From Flavobacterium sp. HJJ (lineage in GTDB: Bacteria > Bacteroidota > Bacteroidia > Flavobacteriales > Flavobacteriaceae): a DNA stretch of 64,000 bases. The first letter of the stretch is position 1. Every line of letters starts with the position of its first letter. Position numbers and translations under genes: made by a program. Shown piece after piece: positions 1 through 7,311 of this stretch. Under the pieces are notes generated by a model. The model was given only the letters and a program-made list of their open reading frames with translations. It searched no databases and was not told the DNA's origin. The stretch covers positions 1 to 64,000 of the forward strand of contig NZ_JADKPR010000012.1 in assembly GCF_015351475.1 (NCBI RefSeq), in the 5' to 3' direction.

Positions 1-50
1 ATAAAATTATTTTACAACATTATGAATTAGTTTTGTTATATTTCTTTGTG

Positions 51-58
51 TAGATTTG
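51..58 (+). promoter_or_regulatory. Possible -7 box of the acyl-CoA dehydrogenase gene
   Basis: TAGATTTG matches the Bacteroidota -7 consensus TAnnTTTG and lies 20 nt before the preferred ATG. A TTG at 33-35 is only 15 nt upstream, so the -33 element is weak. Confidence 0.35.
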
Positions 59-78
59 TATCAATAAAATACATTAAT

Positions 79-1257
79 ATGAGACCCGATTTATTTCAAG
101 CGCCAGATTATTATAATTTAGATGATTTATTAAGTGAAGAGCACAAACTTGTCCGTGATTCTGCGCGTGCTTGGGTAAAACGTGAAGTTTCGCCTATTAT
201 TGAAGAATATGCTCAGAACGCTGAATTTCCAAAGCATCTTATAAAAGGATTGGGAGAAATAGGAGGATTTGGACCATATATTCCTGTAGAATACGGCGGA
301 GCTGGATTGGATCAAATCTCTTATGGTTTAATAATGCAGGAGATAGAACGCGGTGATTCAGGTGTTCGTTCTACATCGTCAGTGCAGTCTTCTTTAGTTA
401 TGTATCCTATTTGGAAATATGGGAACGAAGAACAGAGAATAAAATATCTTCCAAAACTGGCTACTGGCGAATTAATGGGATGTTTTGGGCTTACAGAGCC
501 AAACCACGGTTCAGATCCAGGGAGCATGATTACCAACTTTAAAGACATGGGTGATCATTACCTTTTGAATGGTGCCAAAATGTGGATTTCGAATGCTCCA
601 TTTGCAGATATTGCTATTGTTTGGGCCAAAAATGAAGAAGGAAGAATACATGGTTTAATAGTTGAACGAGGAATGGAGGGTTTTACCACTCCGGAAACGC
701 ATAATAAATGGTCGCTTCGTGCATCATCAACTGGGGAATTGATTTTTGATAATGTAAAAGTGCCTAAAGAAAATTTACTTCCTAATAAGTCTGGATTAGG
801 TGCGCCGCTTGGATGTTTGGATTCTGCCCGCTATGGAATAGCTTGGGGAGCAATTGGGGCGGCGATGGATTGTTATGACACTGCTTTGCGTTATGCTAAA
901 GAAAGAATCCAGTTTGATAAACCAATAGCAGGTACTCAATTACAGCAAAAAAAACTGGCCGAGATGATTACTGAAATTACCAAAGCCCAATTACTTACTT
1001 GGAGACTTGGAGTTTTAAGGAATGAAGGCAGAGCTACTACGGCGCAAATCTCAATGGCCAAAAGAAATAATGTAGATATGGCTATTCATATAGCACGTGA
1101 AGCCAGACAAATGTTAGGCGGAATGGGAATTACAGGAGAATACTCCATTATGCGCCACATGATGAATTTGGAATCTGTAATTACTTATGAAGGAACTCAC
1201 GATATTCATTTGCTGATTACTGGAATGGACGTTACAGGAATTGCTGCTTTTAAATAA
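79..1257 (+). CDS. Acyl-CoA dehydrogenase, glutaryl-CoA dehydrogenase type
   Basis: This 392-residue protein is a flavin-dependent acyl-CoA dehydrogenase of the glutaryl-CoA dehydrogenase subgroup, which oxidises and decarboxylates glutaryl-CoA to crotonyl-CoA in lysine and tryptophan breakdown. The N-terminal helical domain is followed by the FAD-contact segment CFGLTEPNHGSDPG and the C-terminal motif TYEGTHDIH. Its glutamate, near residue 371, sits where the catalytic base lies in this subgroup. The start is placed at MRPDLFQA (ATG at 79) rather than an in-frame ATG at 46, because the 11 extra residues do not resemble the family and the -7 box at 51-58 would lie inside them. It is monocistronic, closed by a terminator at 1295. 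The exact acyl-CoA substrate is inferred from the subgroup motif. Confidence 0.85.
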   Translation: MRPDLFQAPDYYNLDDLLSEEHKLVRDSARAWVKREVSPIIEEYAQNAEFPKHLIKGLGEIGGFGPYIPVEYGGAGLDQISYGLIMQEIERGDSGVRSTSSVQSSLVMYPIWKYGNEEQRIKYLPKLATGELMGCFGLTEPNHGSDPGSMITNFKDMGDHYLLNGAKMWISNAPFADIAIVWAKNEEGRIHGLIVERGMEGFTTPETHNKWSLRASSTGELIFDNVKVPKENLLPNKSGLGAPLGCLDSARYGIAWGAIGAAMDCYDTALRYAKERIQFDKPIAGTQLQQKKLAEMITEITKAQLLTWRLGVLRNEGRATTAQISMAKRNNVDMAIHIAREARQMLGGMGITGEYSIMRHMMNLESVITYEGTHDIHLLITGMDVTGIAAFK

Positions 1258-1294
1258 ATGATATAAATACTAAAATAATTATAAAATTGATACT

Positions 1295-1326
1295 AAAGCT
1301 TCTTGTAAACAGGGAGCTTTTTTAAT
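1295..1326 (+). terminator. Rho-independent terminator after the acyl-CoA dehydrogenase
   Basis: AAAGCTTCTTGT pairs with ACAGGGAGCTTT (two G-T wobbles), followed by a run of six T. The stem overlaps the promoter region of the next gene. Confidence 0.7.
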
Positions 1327-1330
1327 TTTG
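1303..1330 (+). promoter_or_regulatory. Promoter of the DUF3050 gene
   Basis: TTG at 1303-1305, 17 nt spacer, TAATTTTG at 1323-1330. This matches the Bacteroidota two-box pattern and ends 22 nt before the ATG. Confidence 0.5.
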
Positions 1331-1352
1331 CAGAAAACAATAATAGTCCAAA

Positions 1353-2135
1353 ATGAATATTGAAACAATCAACAATAATATCCAGATTCAAAAACAGCAA
1401 TTATTAAATCATTCCTTATATGAAAAAATAAAGACTATTGATGATCTGCATTCTTTTTTGGAATGCCATGTGTTTGCTGTTTGGGATTTTATGTCGCTTT
1501 TAAAGGCGTTACAAAACAAATTAACCTGCACAGCAATACCTTGGTTTGCAACACCGCATCCAGAAACGAGGTATTTAATCAACGAAATTGTATTGGCAGA
1601 AGAAAGTGACTTGAGCATGGACGGGAGACATTTAAGCCATTTTGAAATGTATCTGGAAGCGATGCAAGATTGCGGAGCGAAAACAGTTTATATCGAACAG
1701 TTTTTATCAGAGGTTAATTCGCTTCAGAATATATTTGTGGCAATCAAGAAAAGTAGTCTGCATCCAAATATTAAAGCTTTTCTGGATTTTACATTTAAAG
1801 TTATTGAAGAAGGAAAGCCTCATGAAATTGCGGCAGCATTTACTTTTGGCAGAGAAGATTTAATTCCTGCTATGTTTACAGAAATTTTGAAGCAGTTTCA
1901 GTCCAATTTTCCGAATTATAAGTTAGATAAACTTCTTTATTATTTTGAAAGGCACATTGAATTAGACGCGGACGAGCATGGTCCTATGGCTATGACAATG
2001 ATAAAAGAACTTTGTGGTGAAGACCCAAAAAAGTGGTTAGATGTGCAGAATATTTCGATTTTGGCTTTAGAAAAAAGAATAGCTCTTTGGGATGCAATCG
2101 AAGAACTGATTGTTTCAAAACCCGAAATGGTTTAA
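1353..2135 (+). CDS. DUF3050 domain protein (haem-oxygenase-like helical fold)
   Basis: A 260-residue, mostly alpha-helical protein recognised as DUF3050 from segments such as HVFAVWDFMSLLKALQ (residues 40-55), the conserved VLAEESD near residue 80 and FERHIELDADEHG near residue 205. The repeated His/Glu/Asp pattern in helices is what haem-oxygenase-like diiron or cofactor-binding folds use, so metal binding is plausible, but no reaction is established for the family. It has no signal peptide or membrane segment, so it is probably cytoplasmic. It stands alone between a terminator at 1295 and a bidirectional terminator at 2191, so the neighbours give no functional clue. Confidence 0.75.
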   Translation: MNIETINNNIQIQKQQLLNHSLYEKIKTIDDLHSFLECHVFAVWDFMSLLKALQNKLTCTAIPWFATPHPETRYLINEIVLAEESDLSMDGRHLSHFEMYLEAMQDCGAKTVYIEQFLSEVNSLQNIFVAIKKSSLHPNIKAFLDFTFKVIEEGKPHEIAAAFTFGREDLIPAMFTEILKQFQSNFPNYKLDKLLYYFERHIELDADEHGPMAMTMIKELCGEDPKKWLDVQNISILALEKRIALWDAIEELIVSKPEMV

Positions 2136-2190
2136 CGTTGAAAAAAGGAAACTGTCGTCACGCTTTTTTATTTTTCATCGAATAATAAAA

Positions 2191-2240
2191 AAAACTCAAA
2201 GTCTTATAAGGGATTTAAACTTAATAGACTTTGAGTTTTT
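2191..2240. terminator. Bidirectional terminator between DUF3050 and pth
   Basis: AAAACTCAAAGTCT (2191-2204) is repeated in inverse as AGACTTTGAGTTTTT (2226-2240), with an A run on the left and a T run on the right. It can end the convergent genes on both strands. Confidence 0.85.
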
Positions 2241-2268
2241 TTATTGCGTCACTTTGTGAAAGGGCTGT

Positions 2269-2895
2269 TTATTTTCCGTTGAATGTAGTCATGGTATTTT
2301 CTAAACCTGCAGTTCCAAACGATTTTATGATTTCGGAAGCGACTTCCAGCCTTTCGGGAAGTTTTGCTTTCTCGTTGTCATCCCAGTCTCCAAGTACGTA
2401 ATCGACCTGTTGTCCTTTTTTGAATTCGTCGCTAATGCCAAATCTAAAGCGGGTGTATTCTTGTGTGTTTAAAACGAGATTGATGTTTTTTAGTCCGTTA
2501 TGCCCGCCGTCGCTTCCTTTTTTTCGGATGCGGATGGTTCCAAAGGAAAGATTTAAATCATCGGTAATGACAAAAATATTTTCAAGCGGAATGTTTTCTT
2601 TGTCCATCCAGAATTTGACGGCTTTACCGCTTAAATTCATGTAAGTGTTGGGCTTGAGTAATAAAAAGGTTCTTCCTTTAAATTTGTATTCGGCTAATGC
2701 ACCCAGTTTTACGGTTTCGAATGAAAGCCCCTCTTTTTTGGCTAGGAAATCTAAGACTTTAAATCCAATGTTGTGTCGGGTGTTTACGTATTCGGAGCCG
2801 ATGTTGCCTAGGCCTACGATTAAAAATTTTTTCATATTATCTGTGTTCTCTGCTGTTTTTGGTGATGAAAACAGGTCTTGTATCCATTTTATCAT
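2269..2895 (-). CDS. pth: Peptidyl-tRNA hydrolase
   Basis: Cleaves peptidyl-tRNAs released by stalled ribosomes, recycling tRNA in the cytoplasm. The core starts at MKKFLIVGLGNIGSEY and carries the family signatures: NTRHNIGF with the catalytic His, KPNTYMNLSG, and GGHNGLKN. An in-frame ATG 21 codons upstream (2895) gives a 208-residue protein. The internal ATG at 2832 gives 187 residues, close to the E. coli enzyme (194). A good promoter (-7 box 2900-2907) lies directly against the upstream ATG, which would make that start essentially leaderless, so the internal start is a serious alternative. The gene follows prs and rplY in the same direction, a ribosome and nucleotide housekeeping context, but is separated from rplY by its own promoter, a REP-like element and a terminator. 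Confidence 0.95.
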   Translation of the reverse strand: MIKWIQDLFSSPKTAENTDNMKKFLIVGLGNIGSEYVNTRHNIGFKVLDFLAKKEGLSFETVKLGALAEYKFKGRTFLLLKPNTYMNLSGKAVKFWMDKENIPLENIFVITDDLNLSFGTIRIRKKGSDGGHNGLKNINLVLNTQEYTRFRFGISDEFKKGQQVDYVLGDWDDNEKAKLPERLEVASEIIKSFGTAGLENTMTTFNGK

Positions 2896-2899
2896 GTTG

Positions 2900-2930
2900 C
2901 AAAAATAGGCTTAATTGGATAATTTGTCAA
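2900..2930 (-). promoter_or_regulatory. Promoter of pth
   Basis: Read on the minus strand: TTG at 2930-2928, 20 nt spacer, TATTTTTG at 2907-2900. Both Bacteroidota boxes are present with ideal spacing. The predicted transcription start falls on or next to the upstream ATG at 2895. Confidence 0.6.
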
Positions 2931-3010
2931 TGAGATGATTAGATAATTTGAATAAAGAAAATAGAATAAAGAGGAAAGAATAATTCTAAGAATGTATTAT
3001 TACTTTTAAC

Positions 3011-3092
3011 TGAGCCCTGATGGAAGGGAAAATCCTTTTATTTTTTTCTTTAGAAAATAAAAGATTTAGAAGGAGAGCGGGAAACCATATCT
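3011..3092 (-). repeat. REP-like palindromic element, copy 1
   Basis: The element begins TGAGCCCTGATGGAAG and ends GGAGAGCGGGA. Between them an AT-rich stem ATCCTTTTATTTT / AAAATAAAAGAT closes a short loop. The borders match, in inverse orientation, the element at 11061-11142: TGAGCCC, GAT.GAAG, GAAAATCCTT, AAGATT and AGCGGGA are shared, while the stem sequence differs. Confidence 0.6.
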
Positions 3093-3121
3093 CCTAGAAT
3101 GCCTGATCTTTCGCTTTATAT

Positions 3122-3160
3122 CAAAAAAAAAGCACCAACCTTTCGATTGATGCTTTTGAT
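3122..3160 (-). terminator. Terminator of the prs-rplY operon
   Basis: On the minus strand AAAGCATCAATC, a GAAA loop and GGTTGGTGCTTTT form a stem followed by nine T, directly downstream of the rplY stop. Confidence 0.8.
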
Positions 3161-3176
3161 ATAGATTGAAAAAGTA

Positions 3177-3785
3177 TTATTTTTTCTTTTTTGCTGGAGC
3201 TTTTGCAGCTTTTGCAGCTTCTTGAGCAGCTTTCATAGCCGCACGAGAAATCTTCACTTGACAAATTACTGTATTGTCTGGGTGCATGATTTTGAAGTTT
3301 GGCGTTGGCACTTTAGTAACGTATAATTTGTTACCCATGTCAAGAGGAGTGATGTCAGCCTCAACAAAATCAGGAAGGTTAGCTGGTAAAGCTTTAACTT
3401 TTAATTTACGGTTGTTAAGACGTAAATCTCCACCTGCCATAACCCCTTTTGAGTTACCGATGATTTTTACTGGAACTTCAATAGTGATTTCTTTGTCATC
3501 ATGGATTTGAAAGAAGTCAACATGTAAAATTTTGTCAGATACCGGGTGAACCTGGATATCTTGTAATACAGCATTGAATGATTTACCATTCGCAAGCTCA
3601 ATCACAACTGTGTGTGCGTTTGGAGTGTAAACCAAGTTCTTGAAAGCTATAACTTCCGCTGAAAAATGAACTGCTTGACTTCCTCCGTATAATACGCAAG
3701 GAACCAATCCAGCATTACGTAAGGCTTTAGTAGCTACTTTGCCCACGCTTTCTCTTTCTGATCCTTTAATTGTAATCGATTTCAT
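3177..3785 (-). CDS. rplY: 50S ribosomal protein L25/general stress protein Ctc
   Basis: A 202-residue L25 of the long (TL5/CTC) type. The N-terminal beta-barrel domain (about residues 1-90) binds the 5S rRNA of the large ribosomal subunit. The second all-beta domain (about 95-180) is the CTC extension, with [17 protein letters not shown] in it. The tail is lysine/alanine-rich and ends in KKKK, as often seen in Bacteroidota L25. It lies 123 bp after prs in the same orientation, the usual prs-rplY pairing, and the pair ends in a strong terminator at 3122. Confidence 0.95.
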   Translation of the reverse strand: MKSITIKGSERESVGKVATKALRNAGLVPCVLYGGSQAVHFSAEVIAFKNLVYTPNAHTVVIELANGKSFNAVLQDIQVHPVSDKILHVDFFQIHDDKEITIEVPVKIIGNSKGVMAGGDLRLNNRKLKVKALPANLPDFVEADITPLDMGNKLYVTKVPTPNFKIMHPDNTVICQVKISRAAMKAAQEAAKAAKAPAKKKK

Positions 3786-3824
3786 TGTAAATATTTATAT
3801 AGTTATTAATTAAACTCTTCGTTA

Positions 3825-3900
3825 TAAGCTTTAAGCACTAGGCTTTAGGCTTTTTTGTAATTGATTATTGCATTGCTTAAAGCTTACAGCCTAAAGCTTA
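3825..3900. repeat. Imperfect palindrome of GCTTTAAGC/GCTTTAGGC units
   Basis: Arms 3825-3850 and 3875-3900 are inverse repeats with 21 of 26 positions identical. Each arm contains one GCTTTAAGC-like and one GCTTTAGGC-like unit. It fills the prs-rplY spacer, where a stem-loop could attenuate or stabilise the transcript. Confidence 0.65.
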
Positions 3901-3908
3901 TTACTTAA

Positions 3909-4850
3909 TTACATTAAAAACTTCCCGCTAATGGAATTATTGTGGTGTACCATGTGCATTACTTCGGCAAAAAGAGGCGCACAGCTCACTACTCTTATTT
4001 TGTTTGATTGTTTTTTTAACGGAATAGAATCGGTTACGATTAGTTCCAGTAATTTTGAATTTTCTATTTTTTCATAAGCACCTCCGGATAAAATGGCGTG
4101 TGTGCAAATTGCTCTTACACTTAAGGCGCCTTTTTCGATCATTAAATCGGCAGCTTTGGCTAAAGTTCCTCCTGTGTCAATCATGTCATCTACTAGGATT
4201 ACATTTTTGCCTTCTACAGCTCCAATAAGTTCCATTGTTTCGATAATATTTGCTGCCTTTCTTTGTTTGTAGCAGATAACCACTTCAGAATCCAAAAACT
4301 TAGAATATGCATAAGCTCTTTTTGATCCTCCCATGTCTGGTGAAGCAATCGTTAAATTTTCAAGACCTAAACTTTCTACGTATGGTAAAAATATAGTGGA
4401 TGCAAAAAGATGATCTACAGGTTTTTCAAAGAATCCTTGTATCTGGTCTGCATGCAGATCCATTGTCATTATTCTTGTTGCTCCGGCGGCGTCCAGTAAA
4501 TTAGCTACCAGCTTGGCTCCAATCGGAACTCTTGGTTTATCTTTTCTGTCTTGTCTTGCCCAGCCGAAGTATGGCATTACAGCTGTAATGTGTCTTGCTG
4601 ATGCGCGTTTTGCTGCGTCAATCATTAATAGTAGTTCCATTAAATTATCTGCAGAAGGGAACGTTGAGCAAACAATAAACACGCGTAAACCTCTGATAGA
4701 CTCTTCATAAGAAGGCTGGAATTCACCGTCACTGTAAGTTGACATGGTTACTTTTCCTAATGGAATTCCGTATTCTTTTGCAATTTTTTCTGCAAGATAT
4801 TCACTTTTTGAACAAGCAAAAATTTTAGCTTCTGGTTCTAGGTGTGACAT
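3909..4850 (-). CDS. prs: Ribose-phosphate pyrophosphokinase (PRPP synthase)
   Basis: Makes PRPP from ribose 5-phosphate and ATP for nucleotide, histidine and tryptophan synthesis. At 313 residues it has the usual class I length. Visible landmarks are the catalytic flexible loop RQDRKDKPR (99-107), the metal/ribose-phosphate segment DLHADQIQGFF (131-141) and the PRPP-binding loop DDMIDTGGT (221-229). The start fits: a TAAATTTG -7 box at 4900-4907 leaves a leader of roughly 45 nt. It is first in the prs-rplY unit and divergent from tRNA-Leu. Confidence 0.97.
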   Translation of the reverse strand: MSHLEPEAKIFACSKSEYLAEKIAKEYGIPLGKVTMSTYSDGEFQPSYEESIRGLRVFIVCSTFPSADNLMELLLMIDAAKRASARHITAVMPYFGWARQDRKDKPRVPIGAKLVANLLDAAGATRIMTMDLHADQIQGFFEKPVDHLFASTIFLPYVESLGLENLTIASPDMGGSKRAYAYSKFLDSEVVICYKQRKAANIIETMELIGAVEGKNVILVDDMIDTGGTLAKAADLMIEKGALSVRAICTHAILSGGAYEKIENSKLLELIVTDSIPLKKQSNKIRVVSCAPLFAEVMHMVHHNNSISGKFLM

Positions 4851-4899
4851 TTAATTTGTTGTTTTGTAGTTAGTTGTGAATTCCTTTTTTTAGGAGGTG

Positions 4900-4907
4900 C
4901 AAATTTA
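4900..4907 (-). promoter_or_regulatory. -7 box of the prs operon
   Basis: TAAATTTG on the minus strand, about 50 nt upstream of the prs ATG. No clear TTG is seen at the -33 position. Confidence 0.45.
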
Positions 4908-4973
4908 GAAAATAAAATTAACTCTGAAAGGAAAAATTTAAGTATTTTTATTAGAATGTTTAAATATTTTTTC

Positions 4974-4981
4974 TACATTTG
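4974..4981 (+). promoter_or_regulatory. -7 box, probably for tRNA-Leu
   Basis: TACATTTG is a perfect TAnnTTTG match on the strand of the tRNA, 87 nt before it, implying a 5' leader that is processed off. Confidence 0.4.
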
Positions 4982-5068
4982 CACCGTGTTAAAGGAAAAG
5001 ATAATTGTTAATGCTGATTGTCTCTTTATTGCGTTGAAATAATTGTTTATTATTTCATGTCTAGCTAA

Positions 5069-5148
5069 GCCCGGATGGCGGAATTGGTAGACGCGCTGGT
5101 CTCAAACACCTGTGGGAAACCGTGCCGGTTCGACTCCGGCTCCGGGTA
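5069..5148 (+). tRNA. tRNA-Leu(CAA)
   Basis: The cloverleaf has acceptor arms GCCCGGA / TCCGGGT with a first G-T pair, the D-arm block GGCGGAATTGGTAGACGC typical of tRNA-Leu, an anticodon loop CTCAAAC (anticodon CAA, reading UUG), a long variable arm TGTGGGAAACCGT and the T arm GCCGGTTCGACTCCGGC. The discriminator is A; CCA is not fully encoded. A terminator follows immediately. Confidence 0.93.
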
Positions 5149-5149
5149 C

Positions 5150-5181
5150 AAAAACCTCTTCGAAAGAAGAGGTTTTTTTGT
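5150..5181 (+). terminator. Terminator of tRNA-Leu
   Basis: AAAACCTCTT, loop CGAAAG, AAGAGGTTTTTTTG: a GC-cored hairpin with a T tail directly after the tRNA. Confidence 0.85.
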
Positions 5182-5229
5182 TTTATGGCTTTTGCTTAAT
5201 GCTTTTTAAATAAAGAGCGTTGGTTGTGC

Positions 5230-5249
5230 TTTTTTTTTTTTTTTTTTTT
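5230..5249 (+). repeat. Homopolymer of 20 T
   Basis: An uninterrupted run of 20 T in the spacer between tRNA-Leu and the lipoprotein gene. Nearby, AAAACCATC / GATGGTTTT (about 5266-5286) forms another small hairpin. No gene is visible in 5182-5327. Confidence 0.9.
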
Positions 5250-5327
5250 GGAAATCCATAAAAAAACCATCCTTGCGAGATGGTTTTGCGGGTATATTTA
5301 AAACTTGAATTTTTGGGTAATTCAAAA

Positions 5328-5359
5328 AAAAAGCTGCAATAAATGCAGCTTATTTTTTT
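5328..5359 (-). terminator. Terminator of the small lipoprotein gene
   Basis: On the minus strand AAGCTGCA, a five-base loop and TGCAGCTT are followed by nine T, just after the stop at 5376. Confidence 0.85.
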
Positions 5360-5375
5360 CTAGTGTAATTTAAAA

Positions 5376-5588
5376 TTACTTAGCTGGAGCAGCAGCTGGA
5401 GTAGCAGCAGGTGCAGCAGCAGTAGTGTCAGCAGCAACAGCAGTAGTATCAGCAACTACAGCAGTAGTATCAGCAACTACAGCAGTAGTATCAGCAGCAA
5501 CTTCTTCAGTAGCAGGAGCTTCAGCTTTTTTACAAGATACAACAGTTAATACAGCAACAACAGCTAAACTTAAAAATACTTTTTTCAT
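5376..5588 (-). CDS. Small repeat-containing lipoprotein
   Basis: A 70-residue protein with a lipoprotein signal: a hydrophobic stretch then the lipobox VVSC at residues 16-19 and CKK, so it is probably anchored in a membrane through Cys19. The mature part is almost only Ala, Thr, Val, Asp and Pro. It contains four copies of a seven-residue unit of the form VADTTAV, followed by an Ala/Pro tail. The DNA carries matching 21-bp tandem repeats. No enzymatic motif is present; an extended spacer or surface role is only a guess. The start is supported by a -7 box at 5625 and the signal peptide beginning MKKVFLSL. Confidence 0.8.
   Translation of the reverse strand: MKKVFLSLAVVAVLTVVSCKKAEAPATEEVAADTTAVVADTTAVVADTTAVAADTTAAAPAATPAAAPAK
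5419..5502 (-). repeat. Four 21-bp tandem repeats inside the lipoprotein gene
   Basis: Units start at 5419, 5440, 5461 and 5482 (plus-strand motif GCAGTAGTATCAGCAACTAC and close variants). The middle two copies are identical. The period is a multiple of three, so copy-number change keeps the reading frame. Confidence 0.9.
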
Positions 5589-5624
5589 CTTAATTTAATA
5601 TAAAGGTTAATTATTAATTCGTGG

Positions 5625-5632
5625 CAAAGATA
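5625..5632 (-). promoter_or_regulatory. -7 box of the small lipoprotein gene
   Basis: TATCTTTG on the minus strand, 36 nt before the ATG. No clear -33 element. Confidence 0.45.
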
Positions 5633-5809
5633 TAAAATTTTTAATATGTAAAATATTTTTTCATTTATTTTTTAAAAATATTTTCTATCAGGACGTTAGT
5701 ATTTTGGTTTATGGAGTGAAAAATGAATAAAAAGTGATTTTTCTTTAAAGATTCTCATTTTTCATTAGGTTTTGTACTTATGTTCCATAGTTTGTTTATT
5801 GTCTTTTTA

Positions 5810-7048
5810 TCAATTTTTTATGTCGATAATTTGGCTCAAAATACAATCGGTGGCTCCTTTGTTATTTTGTACAAATTCGGCACAGATTTTTCCTTTTTGA
5901 TGTCTTGTTTCTGTGTTTTGAATTAGTGTTGAGAAAATGATTTCGAGTTCTGAGAAATTTTTTACCGATGCACAGCCTTTGTTTTCAACCAGTTTAACAG
6001 CTTCATCGAAATGTGAAAAATTAGGCCCTATTACTATTGGTATTCCAAATGTGGCAGGTTCTAAAAGATTATGGATGCCCTTTCCAAAACCGCCCCCTAC
6101 ATAAGCAATGTCGCCATAACTGTAAATCTTGGTTAGAATGCCGATGGTGTCTGTTATAAAGACATCAAATTTTGACAGCTCTTTGTTTTCTTTTTCTGAA
6201 AATAAAACTGTTTTTTTTGTGATGCTGTTTTGTAACTGCTGAATTTGTTCAGGTTTAATATTGTGCGGTGCAATGATGAATTTTACATCATGCGGACAGG
6301 AATTAATGTAGTCTGTTAGTAATGATTCGTCTTTTGGCCATGAACTTCCAATAACTATTGTTGTTTTATTGTTTTTGAACTGTGCAATAAATTCAAGAGT
6401 GTTGTCTTTGTCTAATATTGCAGCAACTCTGTCAAATCGGGTGTCTCCAGAAATTGTGACATTGGTTTTTCCTAGCTGGGTAATTAGTTTTTTTGAATTT
6501 TCATTCTGCACAAAAAAGTATGTGAAGTTATTCAGTGCTTTTCTGTAAAAGCCTCCGTACCATTTAAAAAATAATTGCTGTTCTCTAAAAATACCAGAAA
6601 TTAAATAAGTAGGAATCTGCTTTTTTTGCAGCTGATCCAGGTAATTAATCCAAAATTCGTATTTGATAAAAAAGACAAGGTCGGGATGAACTAGTTCTAC
6701 AAATCGTTTTGCGTTCTGCGGTGTGTCCAAAGGCAGGTAAACTGTCGCATCGGCAATTGTATTGTTTTTGCGTACTTCATATCCTGAAGGTGAAAAAAAG
6801 CTGATGATAATTTTATGGTCCGGGTGTTTTTCTTTGATTTTTTCAATTACAGGCAGTCCCTGTTCGTATTCACCTAAAGAAGCTGAGTGAAACCAGATTG
6901 TTCGGTCATGAGACGCTATTTTTTGTTTTAAAATTAAAAAAACATCCTTTCTTCCGTCTACAAAAAGTTTCATTTTTGGACTAAAAAGAACTGTGATTTT
7001 TACTAAAAACTGGGCTAATTGGGTAGCTAAATTGTAAAGGAAATGCAT
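5810..7048 (-). CDS. waaA: 3-deoxy-D-manno-octulosonic acid (KDO) transferase
   Basis: Transfers KDO from CMP-KDO to the lipid A precursor at the inner face of the cytoplasmic membrane, building the lipopolysaccharide core. At 412 residues it has the family length. An N-terminal hydrophobic helix (about 4-24) anchors it. The motif HSASLGEYEQG places the catalytic base Glu at residue 60, as in the E. coli enzyme. The C-terminal GT-B half contains VGGGFGKGIHNLLEPATFG, the sugar-nucleotide binding region. It is transcribed alone and divergently from a sugar aminotransferase at 7312. Confidence 0.93.
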   Translation of the reverse strand: MHFLYNLATQLAQFLVKITVLFSPKMKLFVDGRKDVFLILKQKIASHDRTIWFHSASLGEYEQGLPVIEKIKEKHPDHKIIISFFSPSGYEVRKNNTIADATVYLPLDTPQNAKRFVELVHPDLVFFIKYEFWINYLDQLQKKQIPTYLISGIFREQQLFFKWYGGFYRKALNNFTYFFVQNENSKKLITQLGKTNVTISGDTRFDRVAAILDKDNTLEFIAQFKNNKTTIVIGSSWPKDESLLTDYINSCPHDVKFIIAPHNIKPEQIQQLQNSITKKTVLFSEKENKELSKFDVFITDTIGILTKIYSYGDIAYVGGGFGKGIHNLLEPATFGIPIVIGPNFSHFDEAVKLVENKGCASVKNFSELEIIFSTLIQNTETRHQKGKICAEFVQNNKGATDCILSQIIDIKN

Positions 7049-7173
7049 TTGTAATTTTTTTGTAAAAATACATTTTCTTTATATTATTTTCTCCCGTAAA
7101 GAAAGTTTAACTTTTGGATATAAAGAACCCGCTTTTTATTTCATCGAAAAAATACTTTTTGTTGTGGGTTTGA

Positions 7174-7204
7174 TTGGTTTAAACTCATTAAATAACTATT
7201 TTTG
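7174..7204 (+). promoter_or_regulatory. Promoter of the sugar aminotransferase gene
   Basis: TTG at 7174-7176, 20 nt spacer, TATTTTTG at 7197-7204. Both boxes match the Bacteroidota consensus. It predicts a 5' leader of about 100 nt. Confidence 0.55.
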
Positions 7205-7311
7205 TGGCGCTTGTCTTGAAGCTGTTAAATTGTAATAAAATTTAAGCTTAAGATGGGCTTGCCTCAATATAATTGATCCTTGTTAAGAGATAGGATATTA
7301 AAAAAGAATAC

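Noticed and set aside
1..45. End of an upstream gene at the left edge
   Set aside because: The 45 nt contain stops in all plus frames and no recognisable coding.
5419..5502. Short tandem repeats as a CRISPR array
   Set aside because: The 21-bp units are contiguous, without spacers, and code for a protein repeat.
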